A stretch of 5,944 bases of DNA from Nitrospirota bacterium (GTDB lineage Bacteria > Nitrospirota_A > Leptospirillia > Leptospirillales > Leptospirillaceae), in contig JAKBPM010000050.1 of NCBI GenBank assembly GCA_021829515.1, positions 1 to 5,944 on the forward strand, given 5' to 3'. Below, piece by piece: positions 1 to 5,414 of this stretch (position 1 is the stretch's first letter; each line of letters starts with the position of its first letter). Both the position numbers and the translations under genes were made by a program. The notes under the pieces are model-generated. The model did no database searches. It was given only the letters and a program-made list of their open reading frames with translations, and was not told the origin of the DNA.

Positions 1-545
1 CGCTTGGACGATTTCGGATTGTAGAGGGCGACGACAAAATCGGCTTCGGCAGCCGCTCGGAGCCTTCGGAGAATCACGTCCCACGGGGTCAAAAGGTCGG
101 ACAGGCTGATCGAAGCGAAGTCGTGCATAAGAGGCGCTCCGAGGACGGACGCGCAGGCGGAGAGTGCCGTTACTCCCGGAATGACCTCCACTGTGATCTC
201 GGATCCTGTCCAGCCTCTGTCCGAGAGAACTTCGAACGCGAGTCCAGCCATTCCATATATGCCAACGTCCCCGCTTGAAACCAGAGCGACCGATCTCCCC
301 TGGTATGCCAAGTCCACCGCATGGGATGCCCGCTCGATTTCTTCGGTCATTCCGGTCTGTATGATTTCTTTTCCCTGGATCAGGGGTCGAACCAGATCGA
401 TATACGTGCGGTAGCCGATAATGCATTCGGCTTCTTCGATGGCTTTTCGGGCACGGAACGTCAGATGTTCTTCCGATCCGGGGCCGAATCCGACAAGAAG
501 GAGTTTACCTTTTGAAGAGGTCGAGGCTGCGTTCAAAGTTGTCAT
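1..545 (-). CDS. cobJ: Cobalt-factor III / precorrin-3B C17-methyltransferase (CbiH/CobJ), C-terminus cut by window edge
   Basis: This enzyme transfers a methyl group from SAM to C17 of the corrinoid ring and drives the ring contraction that removes C20 from the macrocycle; in the anaerobic pathway it is called CbiH. The visible 181 residues are the N-terminal part of a tetrapyrrole (corrin/porphyrin) methylase fold: the nucleotide-binding GFGPGS at about 19-24, LTFRARKAI at 28-36, GYRTYID at 44-50, SSGDVGIYGMAGL at 90-102, VIPGVTALSA at 121-130 and the family-diagnostic GAPLMHDFASISLSDLLTPW at 136-155, followed by ALYNPKS. The reading frame is open to position 1, so the stop lies outside. 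The ATG at 545 was chosen because GAGGA (558-554) sits 8 nt upstream. An in-frame ATG at 560 has no ribosome site. It is the last cobalamin gene in view, 44 bp after cbiG. Given cbiG and cbiD next door, the cobalt-containing substrate (cbiH role) is inferred. A C-terminal fusion cannot be excluded because the end is missing. Confidence 0.93.
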   Translation of the reverse strand, partial: MTTLNAASTSSKGKLLLVGFGPGSEEHLTFRARKAIEEAECIIGYRTYIDLVRPLIQGKEIIQTGMTEEIERASHAVDLAYQGRSVALVSSGDVGIYGMAGLAFEVLSDRGWTGSEITVEVIPGVTALSACASVLGAPLMHDFASISLSDLLTPWDVILRRLRAAAEADFVVALYNPKSSK

Positions 546-589
546 TTTTATTATCCTCATATGGGGTTTTTGTCGATTCGGGCGAGACG

Positions 590-1729
590 TTATTGTCCTG
601 CATTTTTGTTGGGCTCTCTTTGCCATTCCGCGACGGCAATTGTAGCATTCAGCGATTTCATCTTATGGACGATCAAATGCGCTTGTCCTCCCGGAAAAGG
701 GGGGTTTTTGCGGAGCGTGAGAATAGCAGCGGGTTCAGACACTCCCGGCGTCCCCACGTGGGACTCCACCATGGCGGAGGGATTTGGTGTGGAGACGGAT
801 GAAAGCTCTTCCCGGGAAAAGGTGACGACTGGTCTGTCCAGCCTACGACTGAGTGCCTGGAATGCCTCTTCGTCCGATTTGAGATCGATAGTTCCCAAGG
901 CGCGGATGGATGAAAGGGAAAGCTTGTGTGCGGAGAACGTTTCGATCAGTAAATTATGGACCTCTTCGAAGGTTGTCCCCCGGTTGCACCCGAGTCCTAC
1001 GGCCAGGACCCGGGGACGGATGAAGACGTGAACGGGAAGGTCGTTTGCCCGTTCGTCCGTCCGTGAAGTGATAAGGACGGCGGCGCGAGAAGGAGGTGGA
1101 GACTCGGGCCAGGTGTCGAAGAGAAGGATATGGGGTTTCATGGTCCCTTGCAGGGAAGGAACCGGAATCTTTTCCGGATTGATTACGAGAACCTTGTCTC
1201 CGTCCACAATGGCCGAACTGACTTTTTTCAAGAGCTCGAAAGGTTCGAGGTCCGCTTTCAATTCTTTGGCGATCATATCCGGTGCGATGGTTCCAGTGAC
1301 ATCCGTTCCGGTGGTGATAACGGGAACGGCTCCGATGATGTCAGAAACTTCCTGAGCCAGCTGATTTGCACCGCCCAGGTGACCCGATAGAAGGCTGATG
1401 GAAAATTTCCCGGTCACGTCGACGACTACGATACCCGGATCGTATTTTTTATCCTGGATTAAAGGAGCGATCGTTCTGACGACGATGCCGAGAGCCATGA
1501 CGAGAACAATGCCATCATATTCCTGGAAGAGCTGGGGAAGAAGATTTTTGACGACACCGTCGAAAGGCCGGACATTCGTTTCTTTCGCATCAAGCGCGTC
1601 GAGATATTTTTCCGAAACGTAAAGAGTGGCTCCGAGCCTGTCCTTTAATTTCCTGGCCAGTTCGAGTCCGGGGCGAGTGATGGTAACGATCGCGCGCTTT
1701 TCCCGGTCAGAAACATCGAATTCGTTCAT
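590..1729 (-). CDS. cbiG: Cobalt-precorrin 5A hydrolase CbiG
   Basis: CbiG opens the delta-lactone of cobalt-precorrin-5A and releases the extruded C20 carbon as acetaldehyde, giving cobalt-precorrin-5B; it belongs to the anaerobic pathway. The 379-residue product has the expected three parts: an N-terminal domain with VMALGIVVRTIAPLI (77-91), VVVDVTGKFSISLLSGHLGG (101-120) and ITTGTDVTG (138-146); a variable middle part (about 150-235) with NPEKIPVP and ILLFDTWP; and a C-terminal domain starting with RVLAVGLGCNRGTT (240-253) and running through IRALGTIDLKSDE to GTPGVSEPAAIL (326-337). The length is close to that of the family. The frame is open further upstream to a GTG at 1780, but that would overlap cbiT by 55 bp. 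The ATG at 1729 forms an ATGA overlap with the cbiT stop and has a purine-rich GAGAG about 7 nt upstream, so translation is probably coupled to cbiT. The stop is TAA at 592-590. Confidence 0.95.
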   Translation of the reverse strand: MNEFDVSDREKRAIVTITRPGLELARKLKDRLGATLYVSEKYLDALDAKETNVRPFDGVVKNLLPQLFQEYDGIVLVMALGIVVRTIAPLIQDKKYDPGIVVVDVTGKFSISLLSGHLGGANQLAQEVSDIIGAVPVITTGTDVTGTIAPDMIAKELKADLEPFELLKKVSSAIVDGDKVLVINPEKIPVPSLQGTMKPHILLFDTWPESPPPSRAAVLITSRTDERANDLPVHVFIRPRVLAVGLGCNRGTTFEEVHNLLIETFSAHKLSLSSIRALGTIDLKSDEEAFQALSRRLDRPVVTFSREELSSVSTPNPSAMVESHVGTPGVSEPAAILTLRKNPPFPGGQAHLIVHKMKSLNATIAVAEWQREPNKNAGQ

Positions 1730-2343
1730 GGCTTTTCTCTCTTCTGGACCCGTTGTGCCAGATCGATGGTAACGATCCACACCGGATTCAGCGCCTCGAT
1801 TCGGTGGAGACCTATGAGTGGCTTTCCCCTGCCGACCTGGATCTGGACGATATCGGGTTCAAGGCCGGCTTCCTTTGCCCAGGAGAGAACCTCCGCCATG
1901 TTTTCGAATGTTGCGAGATTCAGGACTATCCGGCCGTCGGAAGGAAGAGTCTGTCGGGAACGGTCCAGCAGAGTGGACATCTTCCCTCCGGATCCCCCGA
2001 TAAAGATCCGATGGGCGGTCGCTCCTTCCGGAAGGGCATCCGGAGCTTTACCGTAAATGGTCGTAAAACGCCTGGAGACCCCAAACGTCTCAATGTTCTG
2101 GGTCAGGCAGTCGAAGTCCTCTTTGTCTTTTTCAATAGCGAGAACCTTCAGGTCGGGGATAAGGCGGGCGGCTTCGATTCCCACTGATCCGGAGCCGGCC
2201 CCGATGTCCCACAGGGTCTGACCAGGTTTCAGATGAAGCTTGGAAAGAGACAACACCCGGATTTCGCATTTTGTGATCAATCCCTGTCGGGGAACTGTAA
2301 AGACGAACTGGTCGTCCGGAATACCGATTATAGGGATATCCAT
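1726..2343 (-). CDS. cbiT: Cobalt-precorrin-6B C15-methyltransferase (decarboxylating) CbiT
   Basis: CbiT uses SAM to methylate C15 of the corrin ring and decarboxylates the C12 acetate side chain. The 205-residue protein begins with the family signature GIPDDQF (7-13) and LITKCEIRVLSLSKL (22-36). A Rossmann-type SAM-dependent methyltransferase core follows: motif I WDIGAGSGSVGIEAA (45-59), AIEKDKEDF (69-77) for the acidic residue after strand 2, NIETFG (83-88) and RIFIGGSGGKM (112-122). The C-terminal segment, KPLIGLHRIEALNPVWIVT (174-192), is also typical. It is a stand-alone CbiT rather than the C-terminal half of a CbiET/CobL fusion, because a separate cbiE lies 26 bp upstream. The ATG at 2343 has AGGAG (2354-2350) 6 nt upstream. 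The stop TGA overlaps the ATG of cbiG. The last dozen residues are charged and look like a short tail. Confidence 0.95.
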   Translation of the reverse strand: MDIPIIGIPDDQFVFTVPRQGLITKCEIRVLSLSKLHLKPGQTLWDIGAGSGSVGIEAARLIPDLKVLAIEKDKEDFDCLTQNIETFGVSRRFTTIYGKAPDALPEGATAHRIFIGGSGGKMSTLLDRSRQTLPSDGRIVLNLATFENMAEVLSWAKEAGLEPDIVQIQVGRGKPLIGLHRIEALNPVWIVTIDLAQRVQKREKP

Positions 2344-2369
2344 TCAAATCTCCTTAGACGGGAAAAGAG

Positions 2370-3047
2370 TCATTGTATTTCCAGAACGATAATGTTCAGG
2401 GGCGAGAAAATCGTTCGCTGGATTTCATCCAGTCCGGACGGTAAGAAAACGTGGATTTTCTCGCCGGAAAGACCAATATTTTCTACGACCCGTAAGGACG
2501 ATGGCGTACGTTTCATTTTCCGGAGCATTTCCAGAATATGAACAGGTCCATCGGAACCAGGGGTGTACAGAGCGATTTTTTTTTCGTGCTCGAAAAGCGG
2601 GATCAGACTGTCGGGATCCCGCCCATGAAAAGAAGCGACCCGCACATCATCCCATGGTTCTTTCAGGAGCGCAAAGGCACGTTGTATCAGGGTGGAAGCT
2701 GGATAAAAACGAAGACTTTCTGCTTGGATGTTCTGGAGAAGCCGATTTCCTATTCCGTAAAACAAAGGGTCTCCGGATGCGAGAACAATGGCGCATGTTT
2801 CCCGGGTTGCCGGTGTATCCGAAAAAGATTTCAGCGTCTTGCACAGTGCGTCGATATTACTGCGAATGACGATTTTTTCAATATTGTCTGGCAGCGGACC
2901 GGAGAGGTTTTCCAGGTGTCTGGCCCCGCCAGCCAGGAGACTGCAGGTCGAAAAGAAATGTCGGTATTGTGGACTTTGTGTACGGAGTCCTTCCGGTTCC
3001 ATTCCGATCACATGGATCAAAGGTTTGTCAGTTTTCGGCGTATCCAA
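2370..3047 (-). CDS. cbiE: Cobalt-precorrin-7 C5-methyltransferase CbiE
   Basis: CbiE methylates C5 of the corrin ring with SAM and works next to CbiT in the pathway. The 225 residues carry tetrapyrrole-methylase features: IHVIGMEPEGL at 11-21 (the GxGPG-type loop, here with E before PEG), LAGGARHLENL at 38-48, VLASGDPLFYGIGNRLL at 88-104, VASFHGRD at 137-144, IALYTPGSDGP at 158-168, VVENIGLSGEKI at 187-198 and a terminal SPLNIIVLE at 215-223. The length is slightly above the usual 200 or so. The start codon is TTG at 3047; later in-frame starts would remove or cut into the first beta strand, and AGGGA (3059-3055) lies 7 nt upstream of the TTG. The first 20 bp overlap the end of cbiD in another frame, which suggests translational coupling. 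The gene contains an A9 tract (2584-2576) in codons for EKKI. Confidence 0.93.
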   Translation of the reverse strand: MDTPKTDKPLIHVIGMEPEGLRTQSPQYRHFFSTCSLLAGGARHLENLSGPLPDNIEKIVIRSNIDALCKTLKSFSDTPATRETCAIVLASGDPLFYGIGNRLLQNIQAESLRFYPASTLIQRAFALLKEPWDDVRVASFHGRDPDSLIPLFEHEKKIALYTPGSDGPVHILEMLRKMKRTPSSLRVVENIGLSGEKIHVFLPSGLDEIQRTIFSPLNIIVLEIQ

Positions 3048-4155
3048 TTTTCTTTCCCTGAAAATCTGTGAGCATCACGCCGATCGTTGTCGGACGACCG
3101 GATATTTTTTTCAAGTGGGCCAGGATACGTTCGCAGAGGGCTTCGAAAAAAGGTTCAAAACCGGCTTCGGTAACGATATCTCCCACGTGTCTTGCCGTAT
3201 TTGCCTGCAAAATGGCACTTGCCAGGGCATCTGAGGCTCCAGCTTCCCGGGCGACCGAAGCGAGAAAGCCGAAATCGACCTGGGACCCGGCGGCATGTGT
3301 TTGTGTCACGCCCATCGCCAGTTTGGAAAATTTTCCCATGAGGCCCGCCATCACAATTTTTTTTACAGGTCTTTTGCCGGCTTCCCGAATCGAGAATCCT
3401 GAAAAATCCCCGATTTGTATAAATGCTTCTTCCGGTAGAGAGGAGAGGATTGCCTGGGCGAATTTTTCACTCTGGCCACCCGTTGTAAGGACCAGAGTGT
3501 CGATTCCACGGGCTATAGCGACATCCATGGCTTGTGTGATACTCGCCCGGTAGGCGGAAGTGCTGAAGGGTACGACAATGCCTTTTGTACCCAAAATCGA
3601 CAGACCTTCCAATATTCCGAGACGGCTGTTAAGCGTTTGTCTGGAAAGCTCCTCCCCATTCGGAATGGTTATCGTGACGACGATGCCGATGGTTTTTAAT
3701 CCGGTATTTTTTTCCAGCCAGTGGCGGTTGCTGTTGTAAAAGTTTGTCCACTCTTTTTCCATAAAAAGTCTGGGAACAGGATTTATAGCGGGATCGCCTA
3801 CGGGAAGTCCCAATCCTGGCTTTGAAATCCAGCCGACTCCTGCTCCTCTTTTAAAGTGAATCCCATTTTCTTCCCGGATCCGGACATGGGTGATGATTTC
3901 AGCTCCGTGAGTACAATCGGGATCGTCTCCCCCGTCTTTTATGATGGAAACCTCTGCAGAAAACGGGTCCGCGGGAAAAAGAGAGGATTTATGGAGCGCA
4001 AATGTTGCTTTTTTTCCAATGGGCAAGAGAATTTCTACCGAATTCACCGGTTTGTTCTCAAGAATGGAGAGAAGACATGCCTTGACTCCAGCCTGCGCGC
4101 AGGCTCCCGTCGTAAATCCGGTTCTCAAGTTTTTTTTATCGGATTTTTTTTCCAA
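3028..4155 (-). CDS. cbiD: Cobalt-precorrin-5B C1-methyltransferase CbiD
   Basis: CbiD methylates C1 of cobalt-precorrin-5B to give cobalt-precorrin-6A; it is specific to the anaerobic pathway and is not a tetrapyrrole-methylase-fold protein. The 375-residue product, of usual length, shows LRTGFTTGACAQAGVKA (10-26), DGGDDPDCTHGAEI (74-87), GAGVGWISKPGLGLPVGDPA (104-123) with INPVPR directly after it, TITIPNGEELSRQTLNSRLG (161-180), LSILGTKGIVVPFS (185-198), LVLTTGGQSE (221-230), GDFSGFSIREAG (249-260), MAGLMGKFSKLAMG (269-282) and THAAGSQVDFGFLA (286-299). The start is a TTG at 4155 with AGGAAA (4165-4160) in front. The frame stays open upstream to a TGA at 4206-4204, but with no ATG, GTG or TTG there. 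Two A8 runs (4151-4144 and 4137-4130) fall inside the first nine codons. It is the first corrin gene of the cluster and overlaps cbiE by 20 bp. Confidence 0.96.
   Translation of the reverse strand: MEKKSDKKNLRTGFTTGACAQAGVKACLLSILENKPVNSVEILLPIGKKATFALHKSSLFPADPFSAEVSIIKDGGDDPDCTHGAEIITHVRIREENGIHFKRGAGVGWISKPGLGLPVGDPAINPVPRLFMEKEWTNFYNSNRHWLEKNTGLKTIGIVVTITIPNGEELSRQTLNSRLGILEGLSILGTKGIVVPFSTSAYRASITQAMDVAIARGIDTLVLTTGGQSEKFAQAILSSLPEEAFIQIGDFSGFSIREAGKRPVKKIVMAGLMGKFSKLAMGVTQTHAAGSQVDFGFLASVAREAGASDALASAILQANTARHVGDIVTEAGFEPFFEALCERILAHLKKISGRPTTIGVMLTDFQGKKIGYAEN
3055..3059 (-). promoter_or_regulatory. Ribosome binding site for the TTG start of cbiE
   Basis: AGGGA on the minus strand, 7 nt before the TTG at 3047, inside the end of cbiD. 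It decides the start of cbiE, since no ATG precedes the conserved IHVIGM strand. Confidence 0.65.
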
Positions 4156-4159
4156 TGAA

Positions 4160-4165
4160 TTTCCT
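4160..4165 (-). promoter_or_regulatory. Ribosome binding site for the TTG start of cbiD
   Basis: AGGAAA on the minus strand; the AGGA core ends 6 nt before the TTG at 4155. Its first bases overlap the TAG of a short upstream ORF (4247-4164). There is no alternative canonical start in frame upstream, so this site supports the TTG. Confidence 0.6.
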
Positions 4166-4247
4166 AAAATTTCCAGATGGAGTTTTTGTATGCAAAGAGG
4201 ATCTCATCCCATGAACCAGTAATCGGATTGATTCTTTGTGTCTCCAT
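4164..4247 (-). CDS. Possible 27-codon ORF between the metallopeptidase gene and cbiD
   Basis: An ATG at 4247 opens a 27-codon frame ending at TAG 4166-4164, 8 nt before the cbiD start. The peptide begins METQRINPITGSWDE and ends AYKNSIWKF. I do not recognise it. In favour: it fills most of the 122-bp gap, its amino-acid mix looks protein-like, and its stop abuts the cbiD ribosome site as in coupled genes or leader peptides. Against: I see no Shine-Dalgarno sequence before the ATG (upstream bases read AATACCGCATTACC), and a frame of this length arises easily by chance. It could be a small protein, a leader peptide, the remnant of a larger gene, or nothing. The rest of the gap holds a weak dyad, GGTAAT/ATTGCC at 4248-4264, without a T tract, and no convincing terminator. 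Confidence 0.2.
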   Translation of the reverse strand: METQRINPITGSWDEILFAYKNSIWKF

Positions 4248-4277
4248 GGTAATGCGGTATTGCCGGATTGTTCAACG

Positions 4278-5069
4278 TTATCGGAATTTCCCTTTCCATT
4301 CCGGAAGCTCAAGAGATTGTCTTTTTCCGTTAAATGGATCAAGCCATGACGGGGAAGGATAAAAATTGCGCAAATCCTTTTTGGCTTCCTGGTAATCCGG
4401 CATGTGTTTGCGGACCATTTCCCAAAACCTGTGGGAATGATTCGGAAACGGAATATGGGCCAGTTCGTGGAGGACAATATAATGGAGAGTTTTTTCTTCA
4501 AATCCGGCAAGATGCCAGGAGAGCGACATGTTTTGGTTTCTCGACATGCTTCCCCACTGGGAACGTGTTGGACGGATAAAAACCCTTTGAGGGCATAAGG
4601 CCAAAACTTCTTTCCAGAAGAGAAGAATTTCCCTGATTTTGTCCAGAAATCGGCGAATTGCCCATTGGGTGATGATGACCGGAAAATGTGTTTTTATCTC
4701 TTCCGTCGATTTTACAAGGAGAAGCCTGTTCTGGTGTCCGATGACAATCGCTGTTTGGTCACCTTCTTCCCAGATGAGAGAATAAGGAGTCCCATCCAGA
4801 AAAATTGGATCCGGAGACAGCGTGGCCATCTCTGTTTTGTGGCTTTGTTCGAAGTTTTGGACAATTGGAACGGTTTTGCTGAGACGATTATGAATCCATC
4901 TTCGATGTCTGTGGAGAATTTTCTCAACTGTTGACACGGCTGTTCCACGTGGAACATGAAGAAGAAGAGTTTCACCGGTCCAATCCAGCCGATAACGATT
5001 CTTGGCGGTACCCTGATAAATCAGGGCTTTTAGGTTCCGGCAGTCAGCCAGCTGAAAATTGATTTCCAT
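4278..5069 (-). CDS. YgjP-like (DUF45/SprT-like) zinc metallopeptidase
   Basis: This is a predicted cytoplasmic zinc-dependent metallopeptidase of the YgjP/DUF45 group; I see no signal peptide or membrane segment. The catalytic region is clear: HYIVLHELAHIPFPNHSHRF at 196-215 gives the HExxH pair H201 and H205 with catalytic E202, and H211 in NHS is the likely third zinc ligand. Before it comes the family block TRSQWGSMSRNQNMSLSWHL (168-187), and after it KHMPDYQEAKKDLR (221-234). The N-terminal part, with LLLHVPRGTAVSTVEKIL and WIHNRLSK, also fits the family. The natural substrate of such proteins is largely unknown. The ATG at 5069 is the only ATG/GTG/TTG start in frame, but it has no good ribosome site; the frame stays open upstream to 5147, near an AGGAG at 5146-5142. 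It lies 122 bp upstream of cbiD on the same strand and may be cotranscribed; a role in cobalamin synthesis is not implied by its domains. Confidence 0.88.
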   Translation of the reverse strand: MEINFQLADCRNLKALIYQGTAKNRYRLDWTGETLLLHVPRGTAVSTVEKILHRHRRWIHNRLSKTVPIVQNFEQSHKTEMATLSPDPIFLDGTPYSLIWEEGDQTAIVIGHQNRLLLVKSTEEIKTHFPVIITQWAIRRFLDKIREILLFWKEVLALCPQRVFIRPTRSQWGSMSRNQNMSLSWHLAGFEEKTLHYIVLHELAHIPFPNHSHRFWEMVRKHMPDYQEAKKDLRNFYPSPSWLDPFNGKRQSLELPEWKGKFR

Positions 5070-5195
5070 AAGATATTTTGACGGAGCCAGATCCGTAGTG
5101 GCTGCTTTAAGATGCTTTTCCGGGTGTAACTGGATTTCATTCTCCTAATTCACAACTTGAAGCTGTTGGTGGAATTGCTCTGTGGCCGATTCTGG

Positions 5196-5219
5196 TTTTA
5201 GTCTTTTAGTCCGGTAGTC
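5196..5219 (+). repeat. Three tandem 8-bp direct repeats (consensus NNNTAGTC)
   Basis: Consecutive 8-bp units TTTTAGTC, TTTTAGTC and CGGTAGTC stand head to tail, followed by CGGG. The TAGTC core recurs with exact 8-bp phasing; a partly overlapping reading is TAGTCCGG twice in a row at 5207-5222. The block lies about midway between the two divergent starts. It could be a short slippage-derived repeat or a cluster of protein-binding sites; sequence alone does not decide. Confidence 0.6.
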
Positions 5220-5287
5220 CGGGATAAGAATGATAACCACTCGTATTTTAATGGTTTTTCAGAATGTAAATCGAGGAAAAAATTTTA

Positions 5288-5315
5288 TTGACAAAATAAA
5301 ATACTATTGTATTTT
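5288..5315 (+). promoter_or_regulatory. Candidate sigma-70-type promoter for the lipoprotein gene
   Basis: A perfect TTGACA at 5288-5293 is followed after 16 bp by TATTTT (5310-5315), a 4/6 match to TATAAT, in AT-rich DNA. Transcription from here would leave a leader of about 90 nt before the ATG at 5415. The -10 match is moderate, and AT-rich DNA gives chance hits. Confidence 0.45.
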
Positions 5316-5379
5316 TAGGCATAAAACTCATATAAAAATCGATATTGTCATTTAAATATAGGGATAAAGTGTGATCTGA

Positions 5380-5396
5380 GGGAACGGGTATTTCCC
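5380..5396 (+). other. Short inverted repeat in the lipoprotein leader
   Basis: GGGAA at 5380-5384 and TTCCC at 5392-5396 can pair around a 7-nt loop, just upstream of the ribosome site at 5403-5408. With only five pairs it is too weak for a terminator; an operator or a minor RNA hairpin is possible. Confidence 0.3.
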
Positions 5397-5402
5397 AAAA
5401 AA

Positions 5403-5408
5403 GAAGGA
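5403..5408 (+). promoter_or_regulatory. Ribosome binding site for the OmpA-family lipoprotein
   Basis: GAAGGA on the plus strand, 6 nt before the ATG at 5415, fixes that start. The codons that follow immediately encode a lysine-headed signal peptide. Confidence 0.7.
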
Positions 5409-5414
5409 AAATTC

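Larger units (their letters stand above)
5070..5414. other. Divergent intergenic region between metallopeptidase and lipoprotein genes
   Basis: This 345-bp AT-rich stretch separates two divergently oriented genes. On the plus side it holds a candidate promoter (5288-5315), a short dyad (5380-5396) and a ribosome site. In the middle are three 8-bp direct repeats (5196-5219). On the minus side I find no convincing promoter: TTTACA (5270-5265) and TAAAAT (5250-5245) are only 14 bp apart. A 36-codon minus-strand frame (5140-5032) begins 1 nt after AGGAG and runs into the metallopeptidase gene out of frame, so it is not called. I looked for the conserved core of a cobalamin riboswitch and did not recognise one. 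No tRNA or terminator is apparent. Confidence 0.6.

Noticed and set aside
561..1031. Plus-strand 156-codon ORF inside cbiG
   Set aside because: It is antisense to the conserved C-terminal domain of cbiG, with no family features.
1730..1780. Upstream GTG start of cbiG at 1780
   Set aside because: It would overlap cbiT by 55 bp and add residues not expected in CbiG; the ATG at 1729 in the ATGA overlap is the better start.
2538..3071. Plus-strand 177-codon ORF across cbiE
   Set aside because: It is antisense to cbiE and the cbiD end, and its composition (rich in R, C and F) is typical of a shadow frame.
3068..3553. Plus-strand 161-codon ORF inside cbiD
   Set aside because: It lies wholly antisense to a strongly conserved cbiD, and its translation has no recognisable motif; it is a shadow.
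4248..4264. Dyad GGTAAT/ATTGCC as a terminator after the metallopeptidase gene
   Set aside because: The stem has six pairs with a mismatch in the minus-strand RNA and no U tract follows, so it is too weak to call.
4136..4510. Minus-strand 124-codon ORF spanning the metallopeptidase end and the gap to cbiD
   Set aside because: Most of it overlaps the metallopeptidase gene in another frame, its translation shows no motif, and it runs into the start of cbiD.
5032..5140. Minus-strand 36-codon ORF starting just after AGGAG
   Set aside because: Only 1 nt separates the AGGAG from the ATG, and the frame runs into the metallopeptidase coding region out of frame; the peptide is basic and unremarkable.
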